64,000 nucleotides of DNA. Source: Ignavibacteriota bacterium (GTDB lineage: Bacteria; Bacteroidota; Ignavibacteria; Ignavibacteriales; Melioribacteraceae). The notes under the pieces were generated by a model that worked only from the letters and a program-made list of their open reading frames with translations, did no database searches and was not told the DNA's origin. Below, in pieces: positions 35,561-45,090 of the stretch (the first letter of the stretch is position 1; the number at the start of each line of letters is the position of its first letter). The position numbers and the translations under genes were made by a program. The stretch spans positions 1-64,000 of the forward strand of contig PAAX01000020.1 of the NCBI GenBank assembly GCA_002698995.1, given 5' to 3'.

Positions 35561-37559
35561 TTCCAGAGCGTTACTTTCCATATTTATATTCTTTGTTGCT
35601 TTTATAGCAATATCAGTCCGCTTGTTCAATATACAAGTTAGAGATCATGATAAGTTTAAGTATTATGCAGAAAGACAGCAGAACAGAATCTATCCAATAA
35701 AAGCCGAAAGAGGAATAATTAAGGATAGAGAAGGAAAAGTATTGGCATATACAAAAGATGATATTTCTCTTTTTGCTGATACAAGAATGTTAACAAAATC
35801 TAGAAGAGATACACTTGCTTCAGCTTTATCTTCTGTTTTCGGTAAAAGTAAAAATCATTATTACAAATTATTCGATTCAAAAAAAGGAAATGTACTTTTA
35901 GAAAAAAAAGTATCAAGAGTTGAATCTTTATTGTTATCGGATTTAGTAGTTGATGGATTTTTCAAAACCGAAGATTATACGAGAGTTTATCCTTATGGAA
36001 AATTGGCTTCTCATGTGCTCGGTTTTGTAGATCAAGCAGAAAATGGTGCAACCGGAATTGAGAAACAGTTTAATGATTATTTAAGCGGTCAAGATGGAAG
36101 ATTATTAGTAGAACGTGATGCTTTGGGAAGAATAGTTACAGTTAATGATGCGTTAACAGTTCCGGCTTTAACCGGTGCAGAAGTTACCTTAACTATTTCT
36201 CAGCAGTATCAAAGTATTTTAGAAGAAGAATTAGAAAAAGGATTGAATGAATATCAATCAAATTCCGGTGTTGGAATTATTATGAATCCGCAGAACGGTG
36301 AAATACTTGCAATGGCAAGTCTGCCGAATTACAATCCCTCCAGTTATTCTCAATTCTCAAATGAAGAAAGAAGAAACAGAATTTTAACAGATACATACGA
36401 ACCCGGATCAACTATAAAGGGAATCGTAATGGCTATGTTAATGGATGAAGGAAAAGTTAATCCAAATGAAGTAATAAATACTGAAAACGGCAGTTATAAA
36501 TTTTTAAGAACAAGAATAAAAGATACTCATGCATTTGAGAAACTTACGGTTCAAGAGGTTCTTGAACAGTCAAGTAATATTGGAATGGTAAAACTCAGTA
36601 CAAGAATTGATGATAATGCTTTCTATAAATATTTAAGAGACTTCGGATTTGGAAATACAACATCAATTGATATTCCTGGAGAAACTGGTGGAAGATTAAA
36701 AAAACCAGATGAGTTTTCAAAATACACAAAAGCTTTTGTTTCACATGGTTACGAAATTGCGGCAACACCTTTGCAGGTTATTACTGCTTTTAGTGCAGTA
36801 ATTAACGGCGGAATTTTATATCAGCCTCATGTTGTAAAAAAAGTTAATTCTAATGTAAATAATGAAGTAGTACAGTTTGATTCTAAAAAGATTAGAAAAG
36901 TTATCTCTGAAAAAACATCTGAGAAAATGAAAAATCTTTTAATTGGAGTAGTTGAAAACGGTACGGCAAGTTTAGCAAGATTGGATGATATGCTTATCGG
37001 TGGAAAAACCGGCACTTCACAAAAACTTGTTAATGGAAGTTATTCAAGCAGCGAATACAATTCTTCGTTTATCGGATTTTTCCCGGCTGATAACCCGCAG
37101 GTTATTTGTCTTGTTGTTATTGATTCACCAAAGATTGGAAGATACGGCGGAAGAGTTGCAGCACCTATATTCAAAAATATTGCTGAAAGAATTATTGAAT
37201 CCGATATAAATTTTTCTCCTTACAGAAAAGATATAAAAAGAAAAAATGAGACTAATAAAGATTTCTTAATTGCAGAAAATTTGGAGACTGAAAATTATGT
37301 ACCAAAGAATGAGATTTTTATAACTGCAAATTATTCTGAAAACAGTAAAGAAAAAGAAGTTGAAAATTACAGTAGAACAACAATGCCGAGTCTTTATAAT
37401 AAATCAATTAAAGAATCAATAACAAGATTGACTGCTCTTGGTATAAAGTATAAAATAAAAGGTTCGGGAAAAGTAATTGATCAATCAATTATGCCCGGAA
37501 CTAAATTAAAAGAGGGAATGATTTGCGAACTTGTCTGTTCAAGTGAAATGGTGAATTGA
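35553..37559 (+). CDS. ftsI: Division transpeptidase FtsI (PBP3) with C-terminal PASTA domain
   Basis: A 668-aa class B penicillin-binding protein. One membrane helix (6-24) is followed by a pedestal domain (YYAERQQNRIYPIKAERGII) and the transpeptidase domain. Active-site motifs: Ser286-x-x-Lys289 in PGSTIKG, Ser340-Ser341-Asn342, and Lys485-Thr486-Gly487. A PASTA domain occupies about 605-668 (TMPSLYNKSIKESITRLTALG). It cross-links septal peptidoglycan with FtsW. The PASTA tail is absent from E. coli FtsI but is seen in Bacteroidota-type and Gram-positive enzymes. It sits in its standard place before murE. Confidence 0.93.
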   Translation: MNNSRALLSIFIFFVAFIAISVRLFNIQVRDHDKFKYYAERQQNRIYPIKAERGIIKDREGKVLAYTKDDISLFADTRMLTKSRRDTLASALSSVFGKSKNHYYKLFDSKKGNVLLEKKVSRVESLLLSDLVVDGFFKTEDYTRVYPYGKLASHVLGFVDQAENGATGIEKQFNDYLSGQDGRLLVERDALGRIVTVNDALTVPALTGAEVTLTISQQYQSILEEELEKGLNEYQSNSGVGIIMNPQNGEILAMASLPNYNPSSYSQFSNEERRNRILTDTYEPGSTIKGIVMAMLMDEGKVNPNEVINTENGSYKFLRTRIKDTHAFEKLTVQEVLEQSSNIGMVKLSTRIDDNAFYKYLRDFGFGNTTSIDIPGETGGRLKKPDEFSKYTKAFVSHGYEIAATPLQVITAFSAVINGGILYQPHVVKKVNSNVNNEVVQFDSKKIRKVISEKTSEKMKNLLIGVVENGTASLARLDDMLIGGKTGTSQKLVNGSYSSSEYNSSFIGFFPADNPQVICLVVIDSPKIGRYGGRVAAPIFKNIAERIIESDINFSPYRKDIKRKNETNKDFLIAENLETENYVPKNEIFITANYSENSKEKEVENYSRTTMPSLYNKSIKESITRLTALGIKYKIKGSGKVIDQSIMPGTKLKEGMICELVCSSEMVN

Positions 37560-37562
37560 TTA

Positions 37563-39032
37563 ATGCAGATAAAAGAATTATTACATAACGTTGATGTAAT
37601 TGAAGTTACCGGAAATCTCGAAAATAGAGAGATTAATTCAATTACTCTTAATTCAAGAGATGTAAAAAATAATTCTTTATTTGCGGCAATTAAAGGATTC
37701 AAAACAGATGGGCATAAATTTATTTCTGATGCAGTTAATAAAGGAGCCTCGGCAGTAATTTTAGAAGAAACAACAACTGAAATTGATGAATTACTTAAAC
37801 AGAATAATTGTGTAAAGATTAAAACTGCCAACAGCAGAAAAGCTTTTGCCCAAGCTGCATGTAGATTTTTTGATAATCCTTCACAAAAATTAAATCTAAT
37901 TGGTATAACCGGAACCAAAGGAAAAACGACAACTGCATTTTGCACAAAATATCTGCTTGAAGCTAATAATCAAAAATCGGGCTTAATTGGAACGATTAAA
38001 AATTTGACTGGAGATAAAGAGCTTCCTTCAAAACTAACTACACCGGAGGCAGATGAAGTAAATTATCTGCTTAATGAAATGGTTAAAACCGGCTGCAGTT
38101 CTGCGGTTTCGGAGGTTTCATCACACTCTTTGTATTTAGATAGAGTTTACGGAATTGATTTTGATACAGCAGTTTTTACAAATATTACATCGGATCATCT
38201 TGATTTTCATGAAACATTTGAAAATTACTTTGAAGCAAAAAAGATTTTATTCGATTCAATGAAAGAATCCGGTTATGTGATTTTTAATATTGATGATGCA
38301 AACGGTGAAAAAATAACTGCAGATACAAAAGCTAAAAAGTTATCGTATGGATTTAATTCTGAAGCAGATTTCAGAATTGAAAACCTTAACTATGATATTA
38401 ATGGAACAAGATTCGATTTAATTTTTAAAGGAAAGAGTTATTCTGTCTCAACAAAGCTAATCGGAAAATTTACAGCATACAATGTTACTGTAGCTTTAGC
38501 TTCTGCATTTGTTAGTGGCGTTGAATTAAGAAAAGCTGTTTCAGATTCAGAAAATATTCCACAAATACCTGGCAGATTTCAAGTAATAAATCATAATAAT
38601 AAAAATGTGATTATTGATTATTCACACACAGCAGACTCACTTAAGCAGGCTTTGGAATCAATCATTCATCTCAATAAAAATAAACAGCCGATTTATACTG
38701 TTTTTGGATGCGGTGGTGATAGAGATAAAACTAAACGCCCCATTATGGGAAGTATTGCGGCAGATTTAAGCGATAAAGTAATTGTTACATCAGACAATCC
38801 AAGAACTGAAAATCCTTTTGATATTATTGAAGATATCAAAAAAGGAATATCAAAAAATAATTATAAGGTAATTGAATCAAGAGAAGATGCAATTAAAGAT
38901 GCAGTCTTAAATTCGGAAGAGAATGCTATTATTCTTATTGCCGGTAAAGGGCATGAAGAGTATCAAGAAATCAACGGAATTAGAAATCATTTCTCAGATA
39001 AAGAAACAGCCGAGAGGTATTTAGAGTTATGA
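37563..39032 (+). CDS. murE: UDP-N-acetylmuramoyl-tripeptide synthetase MurE (meso-diaminopimelate type)
   Basis: A 489-aa Mur ligase with N-terminal UDP-binding domain, ATP loop GITGTKGKTTT (about 114-124) and C-terminal domain. The substrate motif reads TSDNPRTENPF; the DNPR form indicates meso-diaminopimelate rather than lysine as third residue. It adds that residue to UDP-MurNAc-L-Ala-D-Glu in the cytoplasm. Starts 3 bp after ftsI and overlaps murF by four bases. Confidence 0.95.
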   Translation: MQIKELLHNVDVIEVTGNLENREINSITLNSRDVKNNSLFAAIKGFKTDGHKFISDAVNKGASAVILEETTTEIDELLKQNNCVKIKTANSRKAFAQAACRFFDNPSQKLNLIGITGTKGKTTTAFCTKYLLEANNQKSGLIGTIKNLTGDKELPSKLTTPEADEVNYLLNEMVKTGCSSAVSEVSSHSLYLDRVYGIDFDTAVFTNITSDHLDFHETFENYFEAKKILFDSMKESGYVIFNIDDANGEKITADTKAKKLSYGFNSEADFRIENLNYDINGTRFDLIFKGKSYSVSTKLIGKFTAYNVTVALASAFVSGVELRKAVSDSENIPQIPGRFQVINHNNKNVIIDYSHTADSLKQALESIIHLNKNKQPIYTVFGCGGDRDKTKRPIMGSIAADLSDKVIVTSDNPRTENPFDIIEDIKKGISKNNYKVIESREDAIKDAVLNSEENAIILIAGKGHEEYQEINGIRNHFSDKETAERYLEL

Positions 39033-40417
39033 AAACATTAAAGATCACATTACAAGATTTATTTGATCTGGAATCTGCTGAAATTTTTAATCCCGATGCT
39101 TACAAAGACTGCAGATACGTCTCTATTGATTCAAGATCAATTAAAAAGGGTTCTCTATTCGTAGCAATTAAAGGGGAAAGATTAGACGGACATAATTTTG
39201 TGAAAGATGCCATCAGAAACGGTGCATCGGCTGTTATGATAAGCGAACCTGAATTGAAGAGATTTGATTCAATTGATAAAACTATTATAACCGTAAAAGA
39301 CACTACAGAAGCTTATGGAAAATTAGCTAATGCCTGGCGACATAAATTAAAAGCAAAAGTAATTTCACTTACAGGAAGTAATGGTAAAACTACAACAAAA
39401 GAAATTCTTTATTCATTATTGAAAAAGAAATACAAAGTAGTAAAAACCGAATCGAATAATAATAATCATATAGGTGTTCCTTTAACAATTTTTAATGCTA
39501 ATGCTAATACTGATGTTTTAATACTTGAACAGGGAACAAATCATTTTGGAGAGATTCCTTACACAGCAAAAATCTCAGAACCGGATTTCGCTTTCATTAC
39601 AAATATCGGTGATTCTCATCTTGAATATTTAAAAACCAGAAACGGTGTGTTCGATGAAAAATCTGCTCTGTTAAATATCTGCAGAGATAAAGGTGGACAG
39701 GTACTTATAAATACTGATGATCATATACTTCATAGAAATCAAAAAAAATATCCTAACAGAATTACTTTTGGCTTTAAAGGTAATCCGGATATTAAAGGAA
39801 AAATTTTAGGATACACACCTGAGGGGAAAACTGAAATTGCTGTTACCTATAACAATAAAACTTTTGAAACAGCTTTACCTTTGTATGGTGAATCAAATGC
39901 AAAGAATTACTTGGCAGCTGCAGCAGTGGTTTTATTAATGGGATTAAAGAAAACAGAAATTATTGAAGCATCAAAAAAAATAAAACCGTTTAAGCAGAGA
40001 GTGAATGTAATTAATAAAAAAGAATTTATGCTTATTGATGATACTTATAATGCAAATCCGGACTCAATGATTGCAGCTATTGAACTGATGAATAAGATGA
40101 AAGCTAAATCAAGAAAGATTGCTGTGCTAGGAGATATGTTTGAACTTGGGGAAAACAGTGCCGATATGCATGCAAATCTTGCCGGAATTATAATGAAATG
40201 TAAAGTTGATGAAGTTTACACAATCGGTAAGGATATGATTCATCTTCATAATTTTTTGAAAACAAGAAGAGTAAGTATCCAGCATTTTGATGAAAGAGAA
40301 AACCTGAGAAATTTTCTTCACAATCTCAATTTAGAAGATGCAGTAATTTTAGTTAAGGGGAGCAGAGGAATGAAAATGGAAGAATTTGTAGAAGAAATTT
40401 TAAGCAGAGCAAACTAA
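39029..40417 (+). CDS. murF: UDP-N-acetylmuramoyl-tripeptide--D-alanyl-D-alanine ligase
   Basis: A 462-aa Mur ligase. ATP loop LTGSNGKTTTKE at about 113-124, NNNHIGVPLT, LEQGTNHFGEI, and the C-terminal DDTYNANPDSM motif characteristic of MurF. It adds D-Ala-D-Ala to the muramyl tripeptide. The Ddl enzyme that makes its dipeptide substrate is not in this cluster. ATGA overlap with murE and one-base TAATG overlap with mraY. Confidence 0.95.
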   Translation: MKTLKITLQDLFDLESAEIFNPDAYKDCRYVSIDSRSIKKGSLFVAIKGERLDGHNFVKDAIRNGASAVMISEPELKRFDSIDKTIITVKDTTEAYGKLANAWRHKLKAKVISLTGSNGKTTTKEILYSLLKKKYKVVKTESNNNNHIGVPLTIFNANANTDVLILEQGTNHFGEIPYTAKISEPDFAFITNIGDSHLEYLKTRNGVFDEKSALLNICRDKGGQVLINTDDHILHRNQKKYPNRITFGFKGNPDIKGKILGYTPEGKTEIAVTYNNKTFETALPLYGESNAKNYLAAAAVVLLMGLKKTEIIEASKKIKPFKQRVNVINKKEFMLIDDTYNANPDSMIAAIELMNKMKAKSRKIAVLGDMFELGENSADMHANLAGIIMKCKVDEVYTIGKDMIHLHNFLKTRRVSIQHFDERENLRNFLHNLNLEDAVILVKGSRGMKMEEFVEEILSRAN

Positions 40418-41526
40418 TGTTTTACTACTTATTTGATTATATAAACGAATTATTTAATCCACCGGGATTCGGTGTATTCAGATTTTTAACATTTAGATCT
40501 GCATTGGCTGCAATTACTGCACTAATTTTATCTTTTTACATCGGACCGAAAGTTATTAAGTATCTGCAGAAAAAACAGATTGGTGAAGAAGTAAGAAAAG
40601 ACGGACCAAAATCGCATTTCAGTAAAGCTGGCACTCCAACTATGGGCGGAGTAATAATAATTTTATCTGTAGTAATTCCGGTTTTGCTTTGGTCTGATAT
40701 AAAAAGCAGTTATATAATTCTGGTTTTGTTCGGTACAATTTTCCTTTCGTTAGTCGGCTTTTTAGATGATTACTTAAAAGTAGTTAAGAAATATTCTAAA
40801 GGATTGATTGCAAGATATAAACTGATTGGACAAGTGACCGTTGGATTGACCGTAGGTTTGGCAGTTTATTATTTACCGGAATTTGCTCCTTACAATACAG
40901 AAACAACTTTACCATTCTTTAAAAATTTGAATTGGGATTTTTCTTATCTCTATATACCTGTAGTGATTTTTATAATTACTGCTACATCAAATGCGGTAAA
41001 TTTAACAGATGGTTTGGATGGACTTGCAATTGGAAACATAATAATTGTTATGCTTACACTTGCAATTATTAGTTATATAACAGGTAACGTAATTTATTCG
41101 GATTACTTGAATATTCTCTATTTACCAGGAGCCGGCGAACTTACGGTTTTTATAGCTGCATTAATAGGTGCTGGTTTAGGATTTTTGTGGTTTAATTTTT
41201 ATCCGGCTCAAGTTTTTATGGGAGATACCGGCTCATTAGCACTTGGCGGTGCTTTCGGAATAATCTCAATTCTTATAAAGAAAGAATTGCTTATTCCAAT
41301 ACTGGGCGGAATATTCTTCTTGGAAACAGTTTCGGTAATTCTTCAAACATCTTATTTCAGATATACAAAAAAGAAATATGGTGAAGGGAAAAGATTATTT
41401 AAAATGGCTCCGATTCATCATCATTTTGAATTAAAGAATTGGCCCGAACCAAGAATTGTAATTAGATTTTACATTATAACAATAATATTGGCAATTATTA
41501 GTCTTGCTTCATTCAAGATACGTTAA
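40417..41526 (+). CDS. mraY: Phospho-N-acetylmuramoyl-pentapeptide transferase
   Basis: A 369-aa, ten-helix inner-membrane enzyme. Signature motifs present: GTPTMGGVIII, FLDDYLKVVKK (catalytic Asp pair), NLTDGLDGLA, MGDTGSLALGG and MAPIHHHFE. It transfers phospho-MurNAc-pentapeptide to undecaprenyl phosphate, forming lipid I. One-base overlaps at both ends indicate translational coupling with murF and murD. Confidence 0.96.
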   Translation: MFYYLFDYINELFNPPGFGVFRFLTFRSALAAITALILSFYIGPKVIKYLQKKQIGEEVRKDGPKSHFSKAGTPTMGGVIIILSVVIPVLLWSDIKSSYIILVLFGTIFLSLVGFLDDYLKVVKKYSKGLIARYKLIGQVTVGLTVGLAVYYLPEFAPYNTETTLPFFKNLNWDFSYLYIPVVIFIITATSNAVNLTDGLDGLAIGNIIIVMLTLAIISYITGNVIYSDYLNILYLPGAGELTVFIAALIGAGLGFLWFNFYPAQVFMGDTGSLALGGAFGIISILIKKELLIPILGGIFFLETVSVILQTSYFRYTKKKYGEGKRLFKMAPIHHHFELKNWPEPRIVIRFYIITIILAIISLASFKIR

Positions 41527-42869
41527 TGGATATAGCAAATAAAAAAATATCGATTATTGGTGCTGTAAGAAGCGGTGTGGCTGCGGCTAAGCTTGCAAAA
41601 AGATTAGGTGCGTTCCCGTTTGTTTCCGATCAATCAGATTATGAAAAAATAAGTGATTATTTATTTCAATTGGAAGAACAAAAGATTCCGTATGAGTATG
41701 GAAATCATACAGATAAAATTTTTGATTGTGATTTTATTATTACAAGTCCTGGTGTTCCATCTGATTCAAAAATTCTACTTGAAGCGAGAAAAAGAAAAAT
41801 ATTAATAATAAGTGAAATTGAATTTGCATCATGGTATTGCAAAGGAAAAATAATAGCTATTACCGGAACTAACGGCAAAACAACAACTACTACTTTAATG
41901 GCTCATGTATTAAATAGCTGCGGAGTTAAAACATATTTAGCCGGAAACATTGGTTTTGCTTTTTCTGAAATTGCTGATAAGGTTTTGGAGACAGAGTTTG
42001 TTGCTCTTGAAGTATCAAGCTTTCAATTGGATTTTATAAATGAATTTAAACCTAACTATGCAATGCTGCTTAACATTACTCCAGATCATTTAGATAGATA
42101 CTTAAATGAATATTCTTTTTATAAAGCAGCCAAATATAGAATAGCTGAAAATCAAACTGAAGATGATTTCTTTATTGTGAATAAAGATTCTAAAGATATA
42201 GAACTGATAAAGATTAACACAAAAGCAAGATGGTTTTATTTCTCGCTTCAAGATGAAGAACTTAACGGAAGTTATTTATGCGATGGTAAAATCAAATTTC
42301 ATAGAAATACAACTTCAACTATAGTTGATGTAAAAGATTTGATTCTAAAAGGAGAACATAACTACCAGAATGTTATGGCTGTAGTTATTGCCGCTAAATT
42401 GATTGGTATTGAGGATGAACGAATTAAAATTGCTTTGATGAACTTTAAAGGTGTAGAGCATAGACTTGAATCAGTAAGAACATTGGACGGAGTAGAATAT
42501 ATCAATGATTCAAAAGCTACAAATGTTGATTCGGTTTGGTTTGCATTAAGAAGTTTCAATCAGCCGATTCATTTAATTCTTGGCGGTAAAGATAAAGGAA
42601 ATGATTACAGTCAAATTAAAGATGAAGTAAAGCAAAGAGTTAAAAGAATATATGCAATCGGTTCATCAAAAGAAAAAGTAAAAGATTTTTTTGAAGAAGT
42701 AACTGAAACTGAAATGTTTGATTCATTGGAAAGTGCCGTTAAATCTGCACAAAGAAAAGCTTTGGAAGGAGAAATTGTTCTTCTTTCACCTGCTTGCGCA
42801 AGTTTTGATATGTTCAATAATTATGAACATAGAGGTGGAGTATTTAAGAAAATTGTGAGTTCACTTTAA
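41526..42869 (+). CDS. murD: UDP-N-acetylmuramoylalanine--D-glutamate ligase
   Basis: 447 aa. N-terminal Rossmann-like domain (KISIIGAVRSGVAAAKLAKR), ATP loop ITGTNGKTTTTT at about 112-123, LEVSSFQLD, LNITPDHLDRY, and the C-terminal ILGGKDKGNDY. It adds D-Glu to UDP-MurNAc-L-Ala. Overlaps mraY and ftsW by one base each. Confidence 0.95.
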   Translation: MDIANKKISIIGAVRSGVAAAKLAKRLGAFPFVSDQSDYEKISDYLFQLEEQKIPYEYGNHTDKIFDCDFIITSPGVPSDSKILLEARKRKILIISEIEFASWYCKGKIIAITGTNGKTTTTTLMAHVLNSCGVKTYLAGNIGFAFSEIADKVLETEFVALEVSSFQLDFINEFKPNYAMLLNITPDHLDRYLNEYSFYKAAKYRIAENQTEDDFFIVNKDSKDIELIKINTKARWFYFSLQDEELNGSYLCDGKIKFHRNTTSTIVDVKDLILKGEHNYQNVMAVVIAAKLIGIEDERIKIALMNFKGVEHRLESVRTLDGVEYINDSKATNVDSVWFALRSFNQPIHLILGGKDKGNDYSQIKDEVKQRVKRIYAIGSSKEKVKDFFEEVTETEMFDSLESAVKSAQRKALEGEIVLLSPACASFDMFNNYEHRGGVFKKIVSSL

Positions 42870-43981
42870 TGAAAAATTTAATTAGAGCAGAAATATTACT
42901 GGTTGTCGTTCTAATGATTTTAGGATCATTGCTGGTACTTTCTGCAAGCGGGACTTACAGCGCAGAAAAATTTGATAATCTATATTTCCTTTTCAAATCT
43001 CATATTTCTAAAATACTAATTGCTATTGCATTACTGGTTATAACTGCAATGATTCCTTATGATTTATACAGAAAATATAGTAAACATATTTTGGTTGGTA
43101 CTATCCTCTTACTTGCAGCGACTTTAATTTTTGCACCCAAAATTAAAGGAGCTGCAAGGTGGATTGATTTGTGGATAATCCAATTCCAGCCTTCTGAGCT
43201 TGCTAAAATTGTTCTACTAATGCACTTGGCAGTGATGATTGAGAAAAAAGGGGACTTAATTAGAGATTTCAAAAATGGATTTGTTTTTACTCTGGTTTGG
43301 GTTTTTATTGTTGCGGGATTAATTTTAATGCAGCCGAACGTCAGTACCACTTTACTTGTTATTATTTTATCATTTACTATTCTTTATGTCGGTGGTGCAA
43401 AATTCAAACATGTACTTGCTACATCAACAGTTGTTGGCGGAATTGGTGTAATGTTTATGATGCTCTTTACTCACTCTCGTGAAAGAGTTTTGTCCTTTAT
43501 AAATGGTGCCGGTAGTACAGGTGATATAAACATACAAGTAAAACAGGCAAAAATAGCATTAGGAAGCGGTGGATTTTTCGGAGTTGGTTTGGGTAATAGT
43601 CAGCAAAGTAATTTATTCTTACCTGAATCTTACGGTGACTTTATTTTTTCGGTTTTAGGTGAAGAACTTGGATTTCTTGGGGCTTTACTCGTTTTATTTA
43701 TTTATTTTTCAGTCTTTTTTATTGGTGTTTTGATAGCCAAAAAAGCGAAAGATCCCTTTGGCCAATTACTGGCTTATGGTTTGTCCTTTAATATAATTTT
43801 AAGTGCTTTTATTAATGCAGCAGTTGTTACCGGAATGGTTCCAACAACCGGTATCACTTTGCCGTTTATAAGTTTTGGCGGTACTTCTATTATTGTTTTT
43901 TGTATTTCAATTGGATTGATAATTAGTATTGGTAGATATAGTCAAGTTCAACAGCAAGAATTAATTCCGGTAGAAGTTTGA
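42869..43981 (+). CDS. ftsW: Lipid II polymerase FtsW
   Basis: A 370-aa SEDS-family protein with ten membrane helices. Recognisable segments are GAARWIDLWIIQFQPSELAKI, the loop ALGSGGFFGVGLGNSQQ, YGDFIFSVLGEELGF and the C-terminal GMVPTTGITLPFISFGGTS. It polymerises lipid II glycan at the septum in partnership with FtsI. One-base overlap with murD; a four-base TTGA overlap joins it to murG. Confidence 0.95.
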   Translation: MKNLIRAEILLVVVLMILGSLLVLSASGTYSAEKFDNLYFLFKSHISKILIAIALLVITAMIPYDLYRKYSKHILVGTILLLAATLIFAPKIKGAARWIDLWIIQFQPSELAKIVLLMHLAVMIEKKGDLIRDFKNGFVFTLVWVFIVAGLILMQPNVSTTLLVIILSFTILYVGGAKFKHVLATSTVVGGIGVMFMMLFTHSRERVLSFINGAGSTGDINIQVKQAKIALGSGGFFGVGLGNSQQSNLFLPESYGDFIFSVLGEELGFLGALLVLFIYFSVFFIGVLIAKKAKDPFGQLLAYGLSFNIILSAFINAAVVTGMVPTTGITLPFISFGGTSIIVFCISIGLIISIGRYSQVQQQELIPVEV

Positions 43982-45081
43982 ACAGATCAAATAATATATA
44001 TCGTTTTGTGTTTGCAGCTGGTGGAACCGGAGGTCATTTATATCCGGCAGTTGCAGTAGCAGCTTCTATTAAGAAGATGAAACCGGAAGCTGAGATTTTA
44101 TTTGTTGGTACTAAACATAAACTTGAATCCAAAGTAATACCAAGTTTAGGTTACAAGTTTAAATCGATTGTTATTTCAGGATTCAGCAGAAAGATAAATT
44201 TATCAAATCTGCTTTTCCCGTTTAAGTTGATTTATGGTTCTTTACAATCGTTAATAATCAATTTTAGTTTTAAACCGAAAGTTGCAGTTGGAGCTGGAGC
44301 TTATGTAGCCGGACCGGTTTTGTGGAGTGCTTCGGTTTTAGGTTCTAAATTATTGCTTATGGAACAGAATAGTTTTCCAGGTATTACTAACAGACTTTTA
44401 GAAAAGAAAGCAAACGAAATTCATCTTTCTTTTGAAGAATCAAAAAAATATTTCAGAATGAAAGAGAAATTATTTGTTACAGGAAATCCAATTAGAATTG
44501 ATTTTGAGTTGAGTGATAAAAAATCAGCAAAGAATAAAGTAGGATTAGATGAAAACAAAAAGACTCTTGTGGTTCTCGGCGGAAGTCTTGGTGCAAAATC
44601 ACTTAATGATTCGGTTATAAACAACATAGAAAAATTTCAGAAAGAAAATATTCAAGTCGTTTTGCAGTGTGGTAAAAGATATTATAATGAATTAAAGAGT
44701 ATTGAAAACTCGTCATTAAAAATTTATGATTTTATTGATGATATGCCTAAGATTTATTCTTGTGCAGATTTAATAGTCGCGAGAGCGGGTGCAACAACAA
44801 TTGCAGAAACAGCTTATTTGGGTCTGCCGGTTATATTTGTTCCATCACCAAATGTTGCCGAAGATCATCAATACAAAAATGCAAAATCATTGGTTGATGA
44901 AAATGCTGCAGAAGTAATTAAAGACAATAATCTTAAAGAGGAATTTTATGTTAAGATAAGATCAATAATTAATGATGATAACAGATTAACAGAATTAGCT
45001 GAAAATATTAAGAAATTTTCAAAACCGGATGCGGCAAATGAAATTGCCAAAAGAGCAATAACATTAGCCGAAACTATTTAG
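43978..45081 (+). CDS. murG: UDP-N-acetylglucosamine--N-acetylmuramyl-(pentapeptide) pyrophosphoryl-undecaprenol GlcNAc transferase
   Basis: A 367-aa GT-B enzyme (GT28). N-terminal glycine loop AAGGTGGHLYPAVAVA (about 13-28), the acceptor region VGAGAYVAGPV, LLMEQNSFPGITNR, and the UDP-binding ARAGATTIAETAYLGLPVIFVPSP. It converts lipid I to lipid II at the cytoplasmic membrane face. It starts at a TTG overlapping the ftsW stop (TTGA); no nearby ATG leaves the glycine loop intact. Confidence 0.95.
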   Translation: MNRSNNIYRFVFAAGGTGGHLYPAVAVAASIKKMKPEAEILFVGTKHKLESKVIPSLGYKFKSIVISGFSRKINLSNLLFPFKLIYGSLQSLIINFSFKPKVAVGAGAYVAGPVLWSASVLGSKLLLMEQNSFPGITNRLLEKKANEIHLSFEESKKYFRMKEKLFVTGNPIRIDFELSDKKSAKNKVGLDENKKTLVVLGGSLGAKSLNDSVINNIEKFQKENIQVVLQCGKRYYNELKSIENSSLKIYDFIDDMPKIYSCADLIVARAGATTIAETAYLGLPVIFVPSPNVAEDHQYKNAKSLVDENAAEVIKDNNLKEEFYVKIRSIINDDNRLTELAENIKKFSKPDAANEIAKRAITLAETI

Positions 45082-45090
45082 GAAAAGTTT

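Noticed and set aside
37481-37945. 154-codon antisense frame over ftsI/murE
   Set aside because: It lies wholly opposite strongly recognised coding sequence, with no ribosome site or family similarity; typical of AT-rich mirror frames.
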